64,000 nt of DNA from Phoronis australis (Eukaryota; Phoronida; Phoronidae): contig NMRA01000014.1 in assembly GCA_002633005.1 (NCBI GenBank), positions 462,467 through 526,466 of the forward strand, in the 5' to 3' direction. Numbering within the stretch: the stretch's first letter is position 1; every line of letters starts with the position of its first letter. The translations under genes and the position numbers were made by a program. Below, piece by piece: positions 10,741 to 21,208 of this stretch. The notes under the pieces are model-generated. The model saw only the letters and a program-made list of their open reading frames with translations, was not told where the DNA came from and did not search any database.

Positions 10741-11099
10741 GTTTTTATGAAATCGGCTGTTGAAGTCTTCCTGATGATGTATGTACTTGCACATTGTTCG
10801 TTAAGAGCTACTTTAAATTAGTTTTCGTAGCCCTAAATTTTCCGTCGAAAGTGCATCTTTGGTGTGCTTTAAGCGCCTTGTCGCCGGTCTGTTAAGATGA
10901 CTGATCCCGATCCTTTATTTTCGAAATCACATGACTGATCATGTGACTTAAGTTTGTATACGAACAGTTTAAGAACGTTCTTGGTGAATAATTTGAGATT
11001 ACACAAAGCTCATCCGTCGTGAAAGGCGTATGCGCAAGCATTAGGTGAACTTATTGCCCGTGGGTGCTTCGCGCGTACCCTTTTTCTTTCTGTTCGCAG

Positions 11100-11273
11100 A
11101 GTTTAAATTGGGAGACGGATGCAGGCATAGCCGCTGCAAAAGAGCAGTGTGCAAGAAAAGATCGGCCACCTGTAGAATGCCACGATTATGCCAGAGTGGT
11201 TCAGAAGAAATCTGATAACGTCATTGTGGTCTGCGGAACCCAGGGACCCCTCGGATGCCGCGACATTCAAATT
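11100..11273 (+). CDS. Semaphorin (copy 1) exon: C-G-T region of sema domain
   Basis: The acceptor TTTCTGTTCGCAG opens a 58-codon exon in phase 0 that ends at ATT|GTAAGA. It begins SLNWETDAGIAAAKEQC, like the conserved W-x-x-D segment of sema domains. It continues with VECHDYARVVQKKSDNVIV and then VCGTQGPLGCRDIQI. The C-G-T triplet followed by a nearby Cys is a sema signature, and these cysteines form disulfides in known structures. The second copy has the matching exon at 49167-49334 (56 codons, same phase). Confidence 0.92.
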
Positions 11274-12254
11274 GTAAGATTTTTATTTAGGCTTGTAAAC
11301 ACATATTCATTTGATATTTTGATGGAAACATACCAACATGCTTATCCCTTTCGACAAGTGTACAACGTCCCGCTGGTTTAATAGGTAAGATGAAGGAACT
11401 TAATTTAAACTTCTGTAGTTGTTGATATAAGCTTCACGACGATGTGACGAGCGTAACTATCCGGACTGTGTAAAAATTTCGAGGTCTGTTTGAGCTCAAT
11501 ACACAGTGGCACCTTGCTGCATTTTGAAAATAGTCTTCATTGAGATAGCTTGCTAGATAGGAAGGTTCTAGCTTCGAAACGATTTTTACTGCGAAAATGA
11601 CAACAAATTCAGAATGATGATGGATGATGGATGACACTAAAAACCGATCACATTCTAGCGATTTCATGCGCCCATGATCTTAATATCGGCGCTATGTTCA
11701 AACCATTGTTTATATCGTTCCTAAAATAAACTTGGGTTCTATTGCTGTACCAACATATTAAGAAATTATACAGAAATAAACTATAATTGTCTTTGGTAAA
11801 GCGCAATTTACAGCTTGATGAAGTGATGATCAAGAGCAATAACGGATGAGCGCAAATGCGTGCTGCTTGTTGAGCATTGCGCGCACTTGAGGTCGTAAAA
11901 CATCTAGCGTTGTATTCTGATTTTTATGCAATTTTACTGTAAAATTTCGTGCTTGTTTTTATGCATAATGTACTGTATAAAAAGTCTCATATCTAAAGTT
12001 AGAAATTATGCTTCCGCAATATCACTTAACGTTCGATTTTACCACGCCTTCATTAATTCAACATAAAGTTTTAGGCTGGTGTAATGTCACGCACTTCGTA
12101 TTTGTAGGTTGATTCGATTTTACCTCCTTTCAATAGTTGAACAAAAGTTGATAAACCGATATCAAGACCGGAGTTGCCACTGGTGAACGAACAGCGAACA
12201 GCTAAATGTTTATTTTTTTGCCAAAGTTCACCCGCTAAGTCGTAAAATGGTAAT
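11274..12254 (+). other. Intron, no feature recognised
   Basis: AT-rich sequence with only short, unconvincing open frames on both strands. Confidence 0.4.
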
Positions 12255-12440
12255 TGCCGACCAAGGACACGTTTAATCCGAATTGGTCGCCTAAGCTAGG
12301 CGACCACTTAGCCGACCCAAGTGCCGACCACAGAGGCGACTCAGCAGACGGCTCCTAGCCGACCGTTGTTGGTCGGCTGCTGGTCGGCTAGACGACCGGT
12401 CGACGGCCGGTCGTCGACCAATTTCCGACCGGTCGGACAA
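12255..12440. repeat. GC-rich cluster of nested GGTCG/CGACC hairpins
   Basis: Within 190 bases there are repeated GGTCGGC and GCCGACC words that can pair. One example is GGTCGCCTA-AGC-TAGGCGACC (12285-12305). Another is CTAGCCGACC paired with GGTCGGCTAG. The block stands out from the AT-rich surroundings. It may be the terminal structure of a non-autonomous transposon. Confidence 0.5.
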
Positions 12441-13063
12441 AAATTCGTGATGTGTGCTGTGCAACAGCATTGTGAATAAATCCTTTACACGACATGTCAG
12501 CCCAATTAAAATTCATGTGTATTGTCACCGAGTCATAGACAGCGATTTCGAAAGTGTCGTCCCTGTTACAAGGTAAATATGACAAAATCACTTACTGAGA
12601 GACTAAAATTGAAAGGTACTGTTACAACTTTTCAGTCTTGAGTAGCATTTCATAACCACTCTCCTCGGAGTGCATTTAGCTTTAGCCACTCAAAAACGGA
12701 AATACGTCCTGCAAAATTCGACTTAACTGGTTCCATAAAACAATGCTAGAATTTAGTTTGGGTAACTAGCTTATTTTCCAAACAGAAGAAATACTGTGCC
12801 CAATCATACATTTTATCGCACGCGCGTTGAATCTGTCGAGGGAAATACGGCCATGAAATAAAGTTTTCCGTATATTCTCCTCCCGCACTACTTCAACAGC
12901 GACCTATGACATGGAAAGTTCAAAAGGTAGGGCAATGTCGACTCGACGGCTTCAGCCGGTTCGATCATCAAACTTTCCGAATGTACGATGAATGTTTTCA
13001 GTCATCCAGTTGGGCAGTATACGAAACAATAAATAAATCTACTACTGGACTTACGCATGTAGA

Positions 13064-13111
13064 GATGGCTACGTTGCGTCCTACTCTCGAGGACTTCATC
13101 AGGCCACTGAG
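13064..13111 (-). ncRNA. Hammerhead-ribozyme-like motif, left arm
   Basis: On the minus strand the segment has CTGATGA, then a GTCCT/AGGAC stem, then GCAACG. The hammerhead core needs CUGAUGA, a stem, then GAAA. Here there is an extra A after the first box and GCAA in place of GAAA, so it is probably inactive. Penelope-like elements are known to carry minimal hammerheads in their terminal repeats. Confidence 0.4.
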
Positions 13112-13401
13112 TTGTCACGTGACTCATGTGATCCGTCGTGCAGTTTCCGCGGGATTCTCTTCAGCGCCCTATCCCATGTCCTAGGTAAGTGAAACCGCAG
13201 CCCCTCCTGTCTATTGAGGCTAGGATTCTCGATTCTCTCGTAGATAGCTTCTTTGACCCCTCTCCGAAACCAATTCTCTTCTCTATCCAGGATCTTCACA
13301 TCTTCCATGGCGAAAGAGTGGTCTGTGGAAGCCATGTGAGTAAAAACTGCAGAATCATAGCAGTCCCCATAACTGGACCTCCTGAAAAGTCGTTTCAACA
13401 A
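13099..13401 (-). pseudogene. GIY-YIG endonuclease C-terminal fragment (Penelope-like), left arm
   Basis: The frame contains SAVFTHMASTDHSFAMEDV, then VKILDREENWFRRGVKEAIY and NPSLNRQEGLRFHLPRTWD. In Penelope-like retroelements the GIY-YIG nuclease ends with an S-A-V/L...H...T-x-H, then L-D-R-E...R...K-E-A-I, then N-R pattern. The GIY-YIG motif itself is missing. The right arm (13407-13640, + strand) encodes the same peptide until a frame change near Q-G-G-C. No function is expected from the fragments. Confidence 0.6.
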
Positions 13402-13683
13402 GCATCGGAGGTCCAGTTATGGGGACTGCTATGATTCTGCAGTTTTTACTCACATGGCTTCCACAGACCACTCTTTCGCCATGGGAGATGTGAAGATCCT
13501 GGATAGAGAAGAGAATTGGTTTCGGAGAGGGGTCAAAGAAGCTATCTACGAGAGAATCGAGAATCCTAGCCTCAATAGACAGGGGGGCTGCGGTTTCACT
13601 TACCTAGGACATGGGATAGGGCGCTGAAGAGAATCCCGCGGAAACTGCACGACGGATCACATGACAAGTCACGTGACAACTCA

Positions 13684-13735
13684 GTGGCCTGATGAAGTCC
13701 TCGAGAGGAGGACGCAACGTAGCCATCTCTACATG
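13684..13735 (+). ncRNA. Hammerhead-ribozyme-like motif, right arm
   Basis: Mirror copy of 13064-13111. CTGATGA is at 13689-13695, the stem is GTCCTC with GAGGAC, and GCAACG follows. The same departures from the consensus are present, and the base expected before cleavage is not permissive in my fold. Called as a relic. Confidence 0.4.
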
Positions 13736-13768
13736 CGTAAGTCCAGTAGTAGATTTATTTATTGTTTC

Positions 13769-15676
13769 CTAATGTAGTTTAATGTAATACAGTTGCAACA
13801 GTGTAACTAACACTCGACATGCAACCAAGCCCTAAACGTAAAATCTAGAACGAAATTGTTAATTATAAGACACTTATGTCTCAGTTTTCAATTGCTGAAT
13901 ACTATATCGTCTGCAACTCAGGCGCCGATTCCTAGGAAATTAAAATATCAAATATTGTTGTTTTTTAACCATTTCCAGGAGATGTTACAAGTTCACTAAT
14001 CAGTTGCTGTTGTTTTCATCTTTGTTACCTATTTTCAATAAATAAATCGTTACTTTTAAAACTGTTTCTTTTACAAGAGAAAACTTAACAACCTAACGCG
14101 CAAATACATACATATAGGATGTGATCCGCCATGTGAACAGTCTGGCCGGTGAAGTATTTGAAAAATCTGCCGAAAAAATGTAAGAAACTTAGGAATTCGA
14201 AGCGCATGGGGTAAATACAGGTCGATACGCCGAATAATGTCTCGTGGGATATTACTTCATGTACGCCACTATCGGTACGTTTTGTGTAATGTACATTGTT
14301 ATTTGTATTACACACTGTCGGCCAAACTCATTGCATCAAAACTTCATGTCATGCTTTGACACCATTTATGAAATTAACAATCTCAGCTTGTACGAACACA
14401 AGTAGTTATAATAACAGCACGTTCAAAGCTACATTGTCAACACTGTGTTTTGCAAGATCAAGAGAGCTCAGCATGTGTCTAAATTTGTTTGTTGTCAAGT
14501 TTATGAGACGTATTATCATTCAACCAACTGGCGCAGCCAGATACTCCAAATGCCTGGCTTTCGAAACTGAAGCAACAAAAGCTGAATTAGCTTTGAAAAT
14601 TGAAGCATCAATTCCGGTTGTAAGTAACCATAACATCTTAGGAATGACCTGTTAGGCTCTTTGGTTTTACCCACTTCCGCACCAGACTGCGAACAGATTT
14701 TTAGTGGAACGGCGTTCAGCGCCACCTACAATCCCATGAAAATGTGCACGGGAAATGTCAACATTCTGGTAAAAACAGCGCTCTAACACAACTTTCCTAT
14801 GCCGGCTGTCGAATAATGCCCTACGAAAAAGGCTAACCTCATGAAATACCAATGGATGAAAAGGACATTATGTTCTATCCATTTCCCTCTGCGAAGAAGT
14901 ATCTGTGACAGAGCCATTGGTTGCGGCTGATAAAGGGGGAGAATTTCGTGCTCATCCGGTGTCAAAAAGCTAAACTAAAATAGTGAAGTTAAATTAATAA
15001 AATAAGGGGAGAGAATGACAGTTGAATTCATTCTCCTGCTTTTGATTAATGAGCTACAATGTATTAGTAGAATTTCTGTCCACCAAATATGAATCGTGGC
15101 CAATCGGAAGTTACTTCTGTGCTCTCAATATGAACGTCATTACAAAGATTCTCCTGAAGACACATGGTTGATTTTGTGAAATTCTGAGCCCCTTGCCATT
15201 GTAGTCAGTACTGTAAGTTTCTGGAAAAAAAACCAGTGACAACTCTTCGTTGTCCGACAACGATGGTATGTATACCAGGACGTCATTAACATTCCCGACG
15301 GTGGTGTAACTTGCACTGGGAGGTTTCTTGTTAAACATACCTGGTAAATGGCGTTTAATAGCTGGAAACTGCCCTACTGGAACCTTTAATTGGCGGGTTG
15401 CATGGCCACTGAGACGGCGTGTACCTGTTCATGGTAGCTATATGTGGTGTTGTGATCGCTATGGACCTGGATAGAGTGCACCACCACTGATAGAGAGGTA
15501 ACTTGAGCGTGATCTGGTATTACATAAGGGAGAAAACTGAATAAGTATCAGCGGACAGGACATTTAGCTGATCATGTCAAGACATGGGGGGTGCATGGGG
15601 TGAGTGAACGCAAACAAAGTGAGGGACATCGCCAGTGAGTAATTGGATATGAACTACAATTGGACGAGAGAGCAAT
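13769..15676 (+). other. Intron, no feature recognised
   Basis: No coding exon or repeat could be supported. An AG-flanked stretch at 14551-14621 (GCGCAG...GGTTGTAAGT) has good splice sites but encodes nothing sema-like and is not needed by the exon phases. Confidence 0.4.
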
Positions 15677-16390
15677 TTAAACTTCGCAGTTTTCTAACAG
15701 TAGAAGGTCACTTTCTGAGGAAACCTGCTTTATCCTACATGTATTATCATGCAGCTGTATCGTTACGTTACCGTCATGCTTCCACGTTTTAGCGATGGTT
15801 TTAGATTGCACGAGGCGGTGACAGCGAGCGTAGAGAAGTGACCGTTGTTTCGTGAGATTTTCATTGATGTAGATTGGGCAAGGTAAGTACATTTTGCGGA
15901 GTAGACTTCTGTTGTGAAGGAAAGCAGCTCTGGTGTTGTATGGCATAAATTTACAGATGATAGGGCGATCTTTTCGCGATTCTTTCTCCATGTTTACGTA
16001 GTTTGGGCCCACGTCTGTGGGATCTCCTGATTTGTTGGTGGTTAATTTCAAGACCCAGTTTCCGTCAATCACAATGTTGTAGTCTTTCTGGTTAATGATG
16101 GACGCGTAGTAGGCCTTTATATGATACAGGGCAGGCTGGAACAGTTGATCACGGAGTGTTTTAATAACTTGGAGGTTTGCAATGTCCTCATTAGAGTCCG
16201 ATTCACAAAGGGGCGTGTCCAACTTACGGAAGTCAAGGGTTGTTTGAGTAAGTATTTTTGCTCTGTCGTTTAAGGATGCACTATCTTTGCTGGCATATCT
16301 CTTTCTTGGCTTGTCATCACTCATCGTGGGTGAAGTATGAGATAACTTAAAACTTAAATATAAGAAAATTAATTGAAAAATCTTCAGCAT
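15677..16390 (-). CDS. Probable LINE ORF1-like protein
   Basis: This is the longest uninterrupted frame outside the retroelement pol (237 codons). The likely start is the internal Met at MSDDKPRKRYA, since the preceding residues are hydrophobic and unlike the rest. The C-terminal half reads RPIICKFMPYNTRAAFLHNR, YINENLTKQRSLLYARC and TIAKTWKHDGNVTIQL. This resembles the RNA-binding C-terminal region of LINE ORF1 proteins or related retroelement proteins. No zinc knuckle or endonuclease follows. It lies antisense in a semaphorin intron. The absence of stops suggests a fairly young copy. The family assignment is from pattern memory only. Confidence 0.45.
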   Translation of the reverse strand: MLKIFQLIFLYLSFKLSHTSPTMSDDKPRKRYASKDSASLNDRAKILTQTTLDFRKLDTPLCESDSNEDIANLQVIKTLRDQLFQPALYHIKAYYASIINQKDYNIVIDGNWVLKLTTNKSGDPTDVGPNYVNMEKESRKDRPIICKFMPYNTRAAFLHNRSLLRKMYLPCPIYINENLTKQRSLLYARCHRLVQSKTIAKTWKHDGNVTIQLHDNTCRIKQVSSESDLLLLENCEV

Positions 16391-16896
16391 AATTTCAAAC
16401 GCACATCTGGCGGGAAACAGGTCACGTGATATGAGTTAAGTTCGTTATTCGAATACACCAGCAGAAAAATGCGACTTTCTTGTGGATTTGAAATAACTGA
16501 AAATCCTGAGTATTCTAGACGAACATCCTTTGAGTCCGTCCAACCACTTATAAAGAAGGCATTTTGAATAGTAGTCATGAGCATGCTAGTATTACCGCGA
16601 GCTAACGCGAGACTGAAACTTCGCGGGACACCACCATGGTCTTGCCCAATTCACCGCAGTAGTCTGCAATTACTTCATACGAGACTACGAGATTTTTTGT
16701 GCCGATTGTGGGAAGCTTTACGAAATTTTGTTGCTGGTCGCCACGCCAGTGTTCTGGACGTTGCGCCCGTCACAACAGATTTGCTCCAATGTCGCACAAC
16801 GCATAATGCACACAATGACTTCTGCTTCTAACTGGTAAGTTGTGGAACAAAAATAACGATGACCATTTGAAAAAGTACGACAATTTACATTTTCAG
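16391..16896 (+). other. Intron remainder before the next exon
   Basis: No feature recognised. It may include more of the retroelement carrying the ORF1-like frame. Confidence 0.3.
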
Positions 16897-17092
16897 GGAA
16901 CTAACAACACCATGGCGTCTATCAGGCTGTACACGGCAGAATTAACAAATCTGGACCTCAGCCCTTGGAGTCCGACTGAGAAATTTGCAGTAATATACGC
17001 CGAAGCAAGTCTATTTGTTGCAACACAGGTTGACGACAAGTTTTCAAAAATTTACAGGCACGATGACGGCATAAACACGGAGATTGAAAACA
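16897..17092 (+). CDS. Semaphorin (copy 1) exon: sema blade with L-Y-x-A-T pattern
   Basis: The acceptor ACATTTTCAG opens the exon in phase 0, and the donor AACA|GTAAGA leaves phase 1. The translation includes LTNLDLSPWSPTEKFAVI, then AEASLFVATQVDDKFSKIYR. The last part matches the sema segment in which a strand (L-Y/F-V-A/G-T) is followed by D-F and I-Y-R. It joins exon 11100-11273 before it and exon 19319-19407 after it without any frame conflict. The copy 2 counterpart (49798-50017) is 24 bases longer. Confidence 0.88.
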
Positions 17093-18053
17093 GTAAGAAC
17101 CTAACACAACATTAGTGTTGTAGAAGATTGTCTTACACCACGAACTACGAGGCGCTTGCAGTCAAGAAACATTTCCCTCAATAGCATGTATAAAGGCATA
17201 TTTTGAGCCATGTTGCAATACCAACAATTGTTTGGTAACGTATTCTGCGCTATACACCTATTTATTTTCAACGATGTTTAAATGTTGGTTTTCAGACCTT
17301 TAGCAAAAATACGATGGTGAATGAGGCGAGCCGTGGTTATTTTCACATTTTAGGGTTCGTAAAGCAACATATTGAACGAGTGTGAGAGTTAAAATTTGTT
17401 TTTGTATATAATTACATCCGCTAATCAATTGATGGAAGAATGTTTGCGCTTTTGCCCGTATGTCGATCACTCTAACTTAGGAACAGTCCGTTACAATTTT
17501 TACCTAAAACGCTGTGGAAAGGTTTTTGCAAAAAACACTTCCAAGAGATGATCGAAATGAATAGGCGGGCAATCGGTTACATTTTGGGAAAGATATAATG
17601 TTTTGCTGTCATGCCGTGGCCGTTTTTAACGAAAAACAGTCGACAGACGACTTTTGATTATATGATGGACTGCAGTGTTGTCCACGATCGACGGTTGTAT
17701 CAAAGACTATTACAAGTTGTGTATCATTGGAGATTCTTACATTACCAAACTTCAACATAGAGTGAACGACATGCAACTACATGCCGCTTGTGAAAATGTA
17801 GAGTTCTACTCTTCTGCTACTGCCCGCTTTACCAAGAACAAGCAAACATCTTTGGTGCAATTTCTTATCCAACAACAAAAATAGATTAATGGAGGTTTTC
17901 TATCTTAAATAATTGCGTAGAATCAGGTATCAGAATTCTCTTGCACGGAATTTTTCATGAAAACTGCCATCCTACTCAGGACATTAGTGTCACCTTTTCC
18001 CCGTATATGGGTTTGCGCACGTTGTTACCAACCCGGGTGCAAATAGCTTTCGG
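17093..18053 (+). other. Intron with a short retroelement-like frame
   Basis: 17675-17884 (+) encodes LCIIGDSYITKLQHRVND. The G-D-S motif resembles SGNH-hydrolase-like segments found in some retroelement proteins, but it is too short to assign. Nothing else is recognised. Confidence 0.3.
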
Positions 18054-18678
18054 TGCAGTTATAGACTGAAGAGCTGGTTCGAATTAATAGCTTTATTAAT
18101 CTCGGCCGTACGTTCGCAAGTCTACTCAAACAAAACGTCCGACGTAATGTCAATTCTGTGTTCCAGCCAGTGCTGCGAAGCCTAAGTTGATAAGTTGACT
18201 TGTGATGATGTTCTGAGATACTTCCAGCAACTTTAACACAGACTCGTTGATCCAATAACTTGCTGTCTCTATAGCTTTCTCTCTATTTACTATCGCTGTA
18301 AATGCTGATTATCTTTACAACAACTCAGCAGTAACTCTCTTGTAACAAACATTCAACTTTAACTCCACTCAACAAACCTGTCCCTGGGTATTTATAGCCT
18401 CATACAATGTTCATCAATTCGCACACATTCTAGAACTTTCCGGAATCTACCCGATTATTCTAAAAATATGTACTAGGCTCTAGAATGTTCTAGATTACAC
18501 TAATGACTTGCATGCTAGAATCTTCTAGAATGTTTCATACTATTTATTTGGTAAACAAATTACACCATCACTAGCCTGACCTAAGGGGTCTTGTCAATCC
18601 AATACTACATGGTACTACAAAAATAGACCAATGGGAAAAAATAATTAAACTATGCATAGTGTCAGACTATTCATGACA
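18054..18678 (-). mobile_element. Probable solo LTR, minus orientation
   Basis: The + strand edges are TGCAGTTATAG and ...TTCATGACA, so the element reads TGTCATGAA...CTGCA (TG...CA). In that orientation there is a run of heat-shock-like elements, a CTATAAATA box (complement of about 18389-18397), and then GATTAATAAAGC some 300 bases downstream as a poly(A) signal. This is the U3-R-U5 layout of an LTR. No second LTR or pol is nearby. The edges are approximate and no target duplication was found. Confidence 0.5.
18428..18535 (-). promoter_or_regulatory. Cluster of perfect heat shock elements with TATA box
   Basis: TTCTAGAACTTTCCGGAA (18428-18445) has four alternating TTC/GAA units with two-base spacing. 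A second array, TCTAGAATGTTCTAGA, lies at 18479-18494. A third, GAATCTTCTAGAATGTTTC, lies at 18518-18536. The TATA-like box at about 18389-18397 is downstream of them on the minus strand, at a promoter-like distance. Heat shock factor binds such nGAAn arrays. Confidence 0.55.
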
Positions 18679-19318
18679 ATTAAATTGCAAATGAAATAGA
18701 GAAAAACTTTGTTTCTTAACAAAAATTTGTCAATTGAATATCACTTGACTAAGCAGTTCAGTTTGACCGGTGCTGGTAGAGGTTGGCCCTTCGCGTACAG
18801 AATGTGTGAACATTTAGTCAAGATATCCGTCAACCTCGTGGACCAAGTGTAGTGAAACCGTACTGTGGATGTCAAAAAACTGAAATTTGGGGTTCCCGAT
18901 GAGACAGAAATCTTTGGAAAAGAATGTGTCAGTTAGCAACATGTATGATAGTTTCGTAGGATGCTTGCTAGAATTAGGCCTATAGTCGGTTTCATCACGA
19001 AATCATTACAAATAACTTCATACACATTTCGTGCTCGCTGAAGTTGTTTTATAAGCCTCCTGTGGCCTTCGGACCACGGCCTAAATGTATGGCGTTTACT
19101 AGCATATCGCAGTCCTGTATCAACATATTTTCATGTTTCGATATAAAGCACCAAGAGTCCGCTGCATTATGTCAAAATCAGATGGGAAAATTGCAAAGTA
19201 ACGGGAAGCGATCCAGCGGCATTTGTATGCTCCAGGACTCCCACATAATCTAATGACCAGGATTCAAAATACCTTCATGTTCTTTCATCACAAAAGGACG
19301 TTTTTTATAAAATCCTAG
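18679..19318 (+). other. Intron, no feature recognised
   Basis: No exon, repeat edge or regulatory motif could be supported. Confidence 0.4.
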
Positions 19319-19407
19319 GTGTGGAGTTCATTGAATCATTCGAGGACGATGACAAGGTATATTTCGTGCTCAGAGAGGTGGCGGAAGAATACACCTTTTG
19401 TCAAAAG
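19319..19407 (+). CDS. Semaphorin (copy 1) exon: F-x-R-E sema segment
   Basis: The acceptor AAATCCTAG opens a phase-1 exon of 89 bases, which ends at AAAAG|GTGAGT in phase 0. The peptide VEFIESFEDDDKVYFVLRE then AEEYTFCQK matches the strongly conserved sema stretch F-V-x-S-F-D...K-V-Y-F-F-F-R-E-x-A-x-E-Y-x-x-C-G-K. This is one of the best family matches in the window. The copy 2 counterpart is 51053-51192. Confidence 0.93.
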
Positions 19408-20726
19408 GTGAGTACTGATTGTGGATGTGGCTAGTACGTGCCACCACATACAGCTGATATTTCAATACTTGGCTGGCGTAATGTTTTAACCCAAATTGTG
19501 GAAACGTGTCAAATTATCACAACTTCAAAAATGTGACAACTTGGGTCAGGGCTTTAGGCTTATATTGTCACAACGGCCCAACTAGTCACAAAAATTAATG
19601 TTGTGCTGGCAGACAATTTTAGGTACAGTGATGGAAAATTTTACCAAAAAGACGCTATTCAATATAAAACGCGCAAATTAAAAACTCTAAAACAGTTGGC
19701 AATTGGGAAAGTAAACGAATAAAATGGTTAACATTATGAGTCGATACAGATATCTTAATCTTGAACGGGTGTGGAAATATATATGACAAACATTTTTTAA
19801 GGCTGGTCTTCACGCCACCGGTTGGCCACACCAAGTTCCCAAATGACTATAAGTCTGAAAATATTTCTGTCCCCTACCGGGACTCGAAATTTCTGCTAGC
19901 CGTGCAGATTGCTCAACGAAAGCTCAACAAATTGGTGAATTATTACTGCGTTAACTTACGTTTAAGAGTTGTAATAACACCGGAATCTCTAAAACTATAT
20001 AACATAATTGACCCTAAAGACACCATTTTTTCGCCAAAAACTTAAGTTTTCAGCGAAAAACTTAAGTTCGTTGTTTGTAATGGGTCAGACAGACAATATT
20101 GCAGTTTTTGCGCTTCCAAAAGACCCTAAGATATCGCCGTAAAATGGAATAGGTTCGTTCGTGGGGCACGGGTATGGCAGTACACTGTGGAGCACGCGTT
20201 CAATTTAGGGGCTCCACTGCGCTCAGCCCCATTTTGAAGAATCTTTTTCGGTCCGTCGCAGAAACAGAAATTTGATGAAAATTTCTCCAACGTGTAAGCG
20301 CATTAATTTGATGGAGAAATTTTGTAATGTATTGTACCGTTGCTAAGAACGTTGTTGTCACAAAATAGAAATAAAATGAGTCTATAAATTAAGGTTTAGC
20401 AACTATTATAGCTTACTACACGTATTATCGCGCTAAGTTGCCACCGAGAAAATATCGTCTGCTAAAGTAGGTTGGCACTAGTAACTGAGTATAAAGCTCA
20501 AGTCAAAGGATCCCAACGACACGATACCCGCATTCAAATTGGAGATCGGTGATTTACAAGTGAGAGAACACGAGTGAAAAATTTCACTGAATTAAAATAT
20601 CGTTTTTATGGAAATTATGCGTCTTATTTTTCATAGCGTATAAATGTCTGTACAATGCCCTTTGCTGAATATGCGATTGTTGCGCGTGCTCATTTAAGTA
20701 TTCTATTTTCACGTTCGATGACGACA
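19408..20726 (+). other. Intron, no feature recognised
   Basis: A 94-codon frame at 19761-20045 (+) has no recognisable family. AAAAACTTAAGTTTTCAGCG near 20036-20064 is a short local repeat. Confidence 0.35.
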
Positions 20727-20805
20727 GCCGCTGAGTGGTGTAGTGGTGAAGTCGGTGATTCGAAACTCCTGAGGCCCGGGTTCGAACTCGGCCTCGGTTT
20801 CCCGC
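20727..20805 (+). repeat. tRNA-derived SINE head
   Basis: GCCGCTGAGTGGTGTAGTGG has an A-box-like TGGTGTAGTGG, and CCCGGGTTCGAACTCGGC has a B-box-like GGTTCGAACTC, with spacing near that of a tRNA. Many animal SINEs begin this way. No SINE body or tail could be delimited. Confidence 0.5.
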
Positions 20806-21057
20806 CAAAATGTTATCTCACTAGTGAGATAACTTTGTATCTGCCATTGTAATATTGTGGTAGTTATAGATTACGGTAAATCGAGTACAAACAGATGAAA
20901 CCAAGAAAAATTTCGTTGACTAGGTGGCTGATCTGCTAGATTTTCCATATATATAACATGTATTTTCAATATGTGATGTGCATGTACAAGTTCTCGAAGA
21001 TCCATAGCAAACTTTTTTATTGAAAGTTCCGCTTTGTTTGTTTATTGTACGTTTCAG

Positions 21058-21208
21058 CGTGTCGTCTCAAGAATTGCCCAGGTTTGCAAGAAGGATAGGG
21101 GATATACCCAGCAACTTTTGCCCCGATACGAGTTTAGCTCATACTTCAAGATACGGTTGTTATGCGCTACGCATGACGTTGTGTCTAGAATATATTTCGA
21201 CGAAGTCC
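21058..21208 (+). CDS. Semaphorin (copy 1) exon: S-R-I-A-x-V-C-K segment
   Basis: The acceptor TACGTTTCAG opens in phase 0, and the donor GTCC|GTAAGT leaves phase 1. The start RVVSRIAQVCKKDRG is the conserved sema motif Y-S-R-V-A-R-V-C-K-N-D. The rest, SSYFKIRLLCATHDVVSRIYFDEV, matches the W/T-x-F-L-K-A-R-L-x-C segment and the F-D-E-V/I strand. The 151-base length is the same as that of its copy 2 counterpart at 54009-54159. Confidence 0.93.

Larger units (their letters stand above)
13023..13768. mobile_element. Penelope-like element debris arranged as a 360-base-arm palindrome
   Basis: 13023-13382 and 13407-13768 are near-identical inverted arms separated by 24 bases. The outer edges are GAAACAATAAATAAAT and its complement. 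Each arm carries the end of a GIY-YIG-type endonuclease region followed by a hammerhead-like motif, the usual order at the 3' side of Penelope-like elements. The arms differ by only a few bases, so the inversion is recent or kept alike by gene conversion. Confidence 0.65.

Noticed and set aside
12906-13184. 92-codon + strand frame
   Set aside because: It runs into the palindrome arm and is the complement of the GIY-YIG remnant and the hammerhead-like motif.
14551-14621. Stretch bounded by GCGCAG and GTAAGT that looked like an exon
   Set aside because: Its peptide does not resemble sema sequence, and the neighbouring exons (11100-11273 and 16897-17092) already join in phase.
20727-20805. Functional tRNA gene
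   Set aside because: A and B boxes are present, but no convincing acceptor and anticodon stems were found, so a SINE head is more likely.
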